63,529 bases of DNA from CAZPWQ01 sp964590495. Its GTDB lineage: Bacteria; Bacteroidota; Rhodothermia; Balneolales; Balneolaceae. The position numbers and the translations under genes are program-made. The stretch covers positions 1-63,529 of the forward strand of contig CAZPWQ010000008.1 in NCBI GenBank assembly GCA_964590495.1, in the 5' to 3' direction. The first letter of the stretch is position 1. The number at the start of each line of letters is the position of its first letter. The notes below the pieces were generated by a model, which made no database searches, had not been told where the DNA came from, and saw nothing but the letters and a program-made list of their open reading frames with translations. Below, piece by piece: positions 59,295 to 63,529 of the stretch.

Positions 59295-60569
59295 TTACAG
59301 TTTATAATTGATAGAAAAGAAGCTACCCATCGAATAAAGGTTGACATTTGCCCATCCGACCTCACTTAAAGGTACCTTCAGGAAAGGTTCAGCGCGCAAA
59401 CTCCAGTTCTGATGAATATCCAATTCATACCCGATTGAAAATCCTGCATTGCTCAACCAGTGTCCGGTACCGGTTTTATTGCTCCAGCTGTCTCTCTGTC
59501 CTGTTTCATAACTATTATAGTAGAACTGATAATCCTCGTTCAGCATGATATAGGAGCTCAGACCGGCAGAGGCAAAAAATCTTGACCGGGTGAACTGCAT
59601 AAACTCATATTTTAGGTTTACTGGTATATCTAAGATGATACATTGGGCAAATGTTTCGTTGGGTAATACACCATTGGGCCAGTTGCTCTCAGGTGGTCTG
59701 TAATCATCACCACTGGCTATGTATCGAACATCAGATTGTAAAAACCCACCGGTGATTGAGATCCTGGGACTAAGTTTATATTCAAAGGTGACTCCCATTT
59801 TATAACCGACATCAGAAAAGTTGGAAATCGAACCTGCTGTGCTGATGTCGGGGCTAAGAACAAACCCGAGTGAAAATCTGGAAGTATTCTGACCACCAAT
59901 GCCGTTACTGGTCACCGCAGCAGAGGTATTTCGATCTGCCGAGGCTATAATATGATTCTCATCCTCCTCCGAACTTGCTTCCGGCAGGGTAAAATTACCT
60001 GACCGCTCATCACGAGCGGCCAGGTTAGAGAGGGTACAAGTTGGGCAGGAAAATTCAGAGATGTATAAATCCCTGATTGATTTTTCCGCCACGTATTGTC
60101 CGGAACTGCCGGTTCCAGATTCTTCCGATGAATTACTGCTTAAGCTCCGTATATCATTATTGTTCCGGTCAGTATTATCTCCCGCCGGAATGCCTTCTGC
60201 CAGCGATTGATCGCCATTAACGTCCTCTTCATTTGCAACGGGATTTTCAGAGTCATTTTGTTGTGGAAGATCATTTTGAATTGCATCTTCCTGCAATTCC
60301 GGTGCAGACTCTGAGCTCAATTGTTCGTTGAGCCTGTTAATGTTCGTATAGTTATCGTAGGTAAAATATCCCATCAGCGAAAAAAGGAGCACAGATGCAG
60401 CTATGAGCCAGCGACGTCTAAGCATTCTTCCATGCTGCTGATCTGCCAGATCCAGTCTTTTTTCCAGCTTTTGCCAGTCTTTCTCCCTGTAAGGGATATC
60501 AAACTCCACAACTTTTTTCTGGAAGAGTTTTTCTATGGGATCTTCCGGTTTATTTTTGTTATCAGACAT
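59295..60569 (-). CDS. Anti-sigma-like protein with C-terminal outer-membrane barrel
   Basis: A 424-residue protein. The N-terminus (about 1-45) is charged and helical (PIEKLFQKKVVEFDIPYREK), followed by one membrane helix (RWLIAASVLLFSLMGYFTYD). A disordered Asn/Glu/Ser-rich stretch (about 70-150) and a C-terminal set of amphipathic strands (FSLGFVLSPDISTAGSISNF ... SMGSFFSINYKL) follow. This is the layout of dual-membrane-spanning anti-sigma factors described in Bacteroides. It lies 11 nt after the ECF sigma gene. Binding to that sigma factor is inferred from order and layout. Confidence 0.75.
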   Translation of the reverse strand: MSDNKNKPEDPIEKLFQKKVVEFDIPYREKDWQKLEKRLDLADQQHGRMLRRRWLIAASVLLFSLMGYFTYDNYTNINRLNEQLSSESAPELQEDAIQNDLPQQNDSENPVANEEDVNGDQSLAEGIPAGDNTDRNNNDIRSLSSNSSEESGTGSSGQYVAEKSIRDLYISEFSCPTCTLSNLAARDERSGNFTLPEASSEEDENHIIASADRNTSAAVTSNGIGGQNTSRFSLGFVLSPDISTAGSISNFSDVGYKMGVTFEYKLSPRISITGGFLQSDVRYIASGDDYRPPESNWPNGVLPNETFAQCIILDIPVNLKYEFMQFTRSRFFASAGLSSYIMLNEDYQFYYNSYETGQRDSWSNKTGTGHWLSNAGFSIGYELDIHQNWSLRAEPFLKVPLSEVGWANVNLYSMGSFFSINYKL

Positions 60570-60580
60570 ATCCTGGATTA

Positions 60581-61108
60581 CTATATTAAATTTTTCTCCA
60601 AAAGAGATTGCATGTTTCTTTTAGCCTTCGACAAGTTTGACTTTGAAGTGCCGACGGTTATACCAAGCATATCGGCAATCTCTTTATGTTTAAATCCTTC
60701 AATTACATAGAGATTAAAAACTGTTCTGTATGAAGGGGATAATTGTTGTACCAAATCGATGATTTCCTGGTAGGAAATACCGTTTGTTACAGTTTCTTTT
60801 GTTGCTAGTTCACTTGTAACATTTTCCAGCTCCTCGCGCTGCCAGCCGGTATTATTTTTATGAAAATGATTGATCGCTGTATTTACTATTATCCTTCTGA
60901 GCCACGGCTTGAAGGGACGCTCAGTATCATATGAGTATATATTGGTAAACACTTTCATAAATGCATCATTAAGTACTTCAGCTGCCTGGTCTCTTGAATC
61001 GGCATACCGCAGCGTTATGCTCATACCATAGGCATAAAACATCTTATAGAGCTTTTTCTGGCTCTCACGCTGCCGTTTACGACATCCTCTTATGAGTTCA
61101 GTGACCAA
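60581..61108 (-). CDS. ECF-type RNA polymerase sigma factor
   Basis: A 175-residue group 4 sigma-70 factor. Region 2 is visible as LYKMFYAYGMSITLRYADSR and AAEVLNDAFMKVFTNIYSYD, with PFKPWLRRIIVNTAINHFHK as the 2.3/2.4 DNA-contact part. Region 4 is SPSYRTVFNLYVIEGFKHKE and IADMLGITVGTSKSNLSKAK. It starts a minus-strand run of up to six genes. No extra C-terminal domain is seen. It should direct transcription of a small regulon, probably including its own operon. Confidence 0.95.
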   Translation of the reverse strand: MVTELIRGCRKRQRESQKKLYKMFYAYGMSITLRYADSRDQAAEVLNDAFMKVFTNIYSYDTERPFKPWLRRIIVNTAINHFHKNNTGWQREELENVTSELATKETVTNGISYQEIIDLVQQLSPSYRTVFNLYVIEGFKHKEIADMLGITVGTSKSNLSKAKRNMQSLLEKNLI

Positions 61109-61289
61109 AGCCTTCTGTTTGTTTAGAGAAATTTAAATTGATCCAAAGGGGTATTTACTCTCCTCTGTAAGTCCATACAAGAATTTAAAGGAAAGGGTTG
61201 CCTCTGGGTTTAAAATATATATGCATAATTATTAATAGTGGTCAATTTCTTTAATTGCAGGCCTGACTTAGCCTGCATTCCTTAAAAAA

Positions 61290-61505
61290 TTTCTCTCGTC
61301 CCGGTGCACTGCCCCGGTACGTTAGCGCGGGCCGCCTGCCTGGACGAAGCCCGTCGAATAGGCCAGCTCTTCCGGTCGAAGTTTCGGCGTAGGCAGGCTC
61401 TGCTGCCCTATAATGTGGAGCAGAGCACCTCAGCCGGGGCGTTTTGCATCCTCCAGCCGGCGGAGAAACGAGTAAAGGTGGACTACACCTCTGAGGATAC
61501 AAGTT
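61290..61505. repeat. G/C-rich intergenic block
   Basis: A stretch clearly richer in G/C than its surroundings, with GGTGCACTGCCCCGGTACG, GCGTAGGCAGGCTCTGCTGC and CAGCCGGGGCG. It lies in the 477-bp gap between the sigma gene and the DUF4097-like gene. Frames on both strands are short and mutually antisense; I see no gene. Confidence 0.4.
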
Positions 61506-61585
61506 AGTGCTAATCGGGCAGGCCCGCGAATTTAATAGATATAATAGATATTGTAACTCTTACTGATTTATATTCGTACTGCTTC

Positions 61586-62620
61586 TTGAGCATCAACCTA
61601 TATCACAAAGCTACCTTGAAATTCTTTCGCTGTATAAATCAACATTTTGTATCAGCATTTGCCGGCCATCTGTTGTGTCTTTTAATTGTTTTTACATTCA
61701 CTTCTATTGAGGTTGTCCGGGGATATTCCGGTGATGAGACAACCGCCGCAGACTCTGCAGATGGTCTTCCGGATCCGTATATGACAAAGGAGTTTGATAT
61801 TGGCAGGGCCGGTATACTTAAAGTTTTTACTGTAGCAGGAGACATCGAAGTAATTAGAAGCACGGAAAACAAGGTCAGGGTCGAACTGTATGTAGACAGG
61901 GGATATGCTTTCTGGTCGAATACCAAAAACATGGATAACTATCGCATTATCATGATGAAAAGGGGGAATGAAGTTATCGCCTCTGTTGAAAAGAAGAGCA
62001 GGGAAGCCAGCTTTTTTGGGGATCAGATGACCTTCTCCTACAAAATATATGTACCCGGATCTATTTCAGCAGAGCTAAAAACACTGGGCGGTAATATCAG
62101 CCTTCGGGGGGTTTGCGGTAATCAGGCTATTAAAACCAGTGGTGGCAATATTGAGGTCTCAGATGTTTCCGGTCATCTCCAGGCTTTTACCTCGGGCGGG
62201 AATATTGATATTAGTGACAGCCGGGGAACTATTTTTGGACAGACAGAAGGAGGTAATATCAGTGTAAACCGGGGAGAAGGTGAAATCAGACTGCGAACCA
62301 CCGGTGGACGCATTGAATTGGAACAAATATCCGGTGCGATGCTCGCAAGGGCCGGGGGCGGAGACATACGCGCTCACTTTCTGCATATTGCAGAAGGAGT
62401 CAGCCTGACAACATCGGCTGGTAATATCGAGCTGAAAGCACCCCCGGCAGAAGGTTATGATCTGGTCATGCGGGGATCCAGGATAAATTTTGATCCCGGT
62501 TCAGAATTCAAAGGACGCCATACCAACAGGTTAGTTGAGGGCAACTATAAAATGGGTGGTGTTCCGATTAACCTTTCCACCAATTCAGGAACCGTCACTT
62601 TAAAAATAGCAGGTAATTGA
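61586..62620 (+). CDS. DUF4097-like exported beta-helix protein
   Basis: A 344-residue protein with an N-terminal hydrophobic segment (HLLCLLIVFTFTSIEVVRGY, about residues 28-47) and a repetitive beta part: GGNISLRGVCG, SGGNIEVSDVSG, SGGNIDISDSRG and EGGNISVNRGEG. These are the spaced GG-N-I turns of DUF4097-type (putative auto-transporter adhesin head-like) proteins. The frame can only start at TTG 61586, with no clear Shine-Dalgarno sequence. It ends 5 nt before the next gene's best start. Function unknown; located in the periplasm or on the surface. Confidence 0.8.
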   Translation: MSINLYHKATLKFFRCINQHFVSAFAGHLLCLLIVFTFTSIEVVRGYSGDETTAADSADGLPDPYMTKEFDIGRAGILKVFTVAGDIEVIRSTENKVRVELYVDRGYAFWSNTKNMDNYRIIMMKRGNEVIASVEKKSREASFFGDQMTFSYKIYVPGSISAELKTLGGNISLRGVCGNQAIKTSGGNIEVSDVSGHLQAFTSGGNIDISDSRGTIFGQTEGGNISVNRGEGEIRLRTTGGRIELEQISGAMLARAGGGDIRAHFLHIAEGVSLTTSAGNIELKAPPAEGYDLVMRGSRINFDPGSEFKGRHTNRLVEGNYKMGGVPINLSTNSGTVTLKIAGN

Positions 62621-62624
62621 TATT

Positions 62625-63529
62625 TTGGATCAATTCAGGCAAAATATTTTATCTGACTTGTACCGGAACAGGTATATTTATTTTTTTATGGCCTGTATAT
62701 TTTTTGGGTTCGGCCTTCCACCACAGATTGTTGCCCAGTCCGACAGTCATATAGCAGAGTTGGGCAGAGATGACTTGTCTGAAACCGATCACTCAATCTA
62801 CATATCGGATACATGGCTCTTTAAAGCCGGTGACAATTCAGAATGGGCCTGGCCGGAATATCCCGATTCCAGCTGGCAAAAAGTAAGTACATATCTTGGT
62901 CCCAATGAATTGCCTTTTGTGGAATGGGAAGGTATAGGCTGGTTCAGGATCAGATTTAAAATTGACAGTACACTGATAAATTATCCTCTTGCCCTGATTT
63001 TTGAGCAGCATCATGGAGCTTCCGAGATATTTCTTGACGGAAAAAAGCTATACACTCTGGGTGAGGTTTCAAATTTTGAAGAGGATTATCGTCCCTACAG
63101 GGATAACAAGCCGCGCCCTTTGTATATCGGTGATACAAATCCCCATGTGTTGGCAGTCCGTTATGCTAATCATGACGCCGAGCTTTTCAATGATTACGGT
63201 TTTACATCGGGGTTTCGTTTTTTAATCGGCGATTTGAATCAACACATCGACAGTACAATATCTGAAACAACCTCCCGCTCGTGGGCGCAATTGCTTTTTG
63301 CCGGCGGCCTGACAGCTTTTACGATCATCCACTTTTTACTTTACGCCTTCTATCCATCCGAGAAGAAGAATCTGTATTTTGCACTTTTTACTTTCTTCCT
63401 TGCACTGCTTACCTATTCACAGCTGGAGACAATTTTCTCGGATTCTCCCATTATGGTTATCAGCTATTATCGTTTTTACCTTATCGCCAGCTTGTTTGCT
63501 ATAATCGGTGCTTTAAGATTTACCTACAG
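62625..63529 (+). CDS. 7TM sensor protein with N-terminal carbohydrate-binding-like domain (partial)
   Basis: An open frame to the end of the window, about 301 residues. It may start at TTG 62625, five bases after the previous stop, TTG 62658, or ATG 62688; the TTG starts add the basic residues a signal peptide needs before IYFFMACIFFGFGLP. A jelly-roll domain follows (DTWLFKAGDNSEWAWPEYPD, VEWEGIGWFRIRFKIDS, IFLDGKKLYTLGE), then the first helices of a 7TM region (SWAQLLFAGGLTAFTIIHFL). This is the 7TMR-DISM sensor layout; in this phylum the unseen C-terminus is often a SpoIIE-type phosphatase, a histidine kinase or a GGDEF domain. Truncated by the window edge. Confidence 0.78.
   Translation, partial: MDQFRQNILSDLYRNRYIYFFMACIFFGFGLPPQIVAQSDSHIAELGRDDLSETDHSIYISDTWLFKAGDNSEWAWPEYPDSSWQKVSTYLGPNELPFVEWEGIGWFRIRFKIDSTLINYPLALIFEQHHGASEIFLDGKKLYTLGEVSNFEEDYRPYRDNKPRPLYIGDTNPHVLAVRYANHDAELFNDYGFTSGFRFLIGDLNQHIDSTISETTSRSWAQLLFAGGLTAFTIIHFLLYAFYPSEKKNLYFALFTFFLALLTYSQLETIFSDSPIMVISYYRFYLIASLFAIIGALRFTY

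Noticed and set aside
61251..61507. Overlapping antisense frames of 83 and 67 codons in the G/C-rich block
   Set aside because: They mirror each other in repeat-like sequence and have no start signals or family features.

Overview
The window looks like chromosomal DNA from a free-living member of the Balneolaeota/Rhodothermota branch of the Bacteroidota superphylum. This is an inference from gene content: a DUF4837 lipoprotein, TonB receptor, DUF5777 and YceI proteins, an ECF sigma factor paired with a barrel-type anti-sigma factor, weak ribosome-binding sites with several GTG/TTG starts, and very many hairpin-rich intergenic repeats. I saw no rRNA, tRNA, CRISPR array or phage module. Two 100-N gaps interrupt the sequence. 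One of them is flanked by an exact 55-nt duplication and is probably an assembly join, not missing sequence.

Layout. 1-3.2 kb: start of a possible cupin gene, an Uup-like ABC-F ATPase, and a two-gene nucleotidyltransferase module resembling toxin-antitoxin systems. 3.6-23.5 kb: a surface-glycan locus framed by two paralogous pilin-like genes (3607 and 23135). It holds an O-antigen ligase/polymerase, GDP-L-fucose synthesis (gmd, fcl), a Wzx-type flippase, glycosyltransferases, a sulfotransferase, a methyltransferase, an asparagine-synthase-like protein, two P-loop kinase-like proteins and a WbaP/WcaJ-type priming transferase. At least two decayed gene remnants lie in it, and its middle is visibly A/T-rich, as in horizontally exchanged glycan loci.

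23.8-35.3 kb: the most interesting block, a compact and divergent type IV pilus / type II secretion-like machine. It comprises a PilC/GspF platform protein, a PilB/GspE ATPase, a cyclic-nucleotide-binding-domain protein, a PilT-like ATPase, a PilM-PilN-like (GspL-like) fusion, a PilO protein with a PilP-like tail, and a PilQ/GspD secretin ending in a long acidic linker and a SPOR domain. The flanking pilins share its type IV pilin character but lack a classical prepilin signature. I propose one system in which pilins, the assembly machine and the glycan locus work together, possibly including pilin glycosylation.

35.6-63.5 kb: mostly housekeeping and envelope genes. These are a DSD1-family PLP enzyme, M19 dipeptidase, M28 peptidase, CPBP protease, an exported methyltransferase, trpBA, a DUF4837 lipoprotein, biotin genes (bioF, an esterase, bioC), a PQQ-type sugar dehydrogenase, an SMP-30 protein, a TonB receptor, and DUF2752 and TM2 proteins. 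A minus-strand run then reads sigma factor, dual-membrane anti-sigma-like protein, lipoprotein, cytochrome-like lipoprotein, YceI and DUF5777, which may be one regulon. The window ends with a DUF4097-like protein and the start of a 7TM sensor. Between genes lie several repeat families, named A to E below, some nested inside each other.
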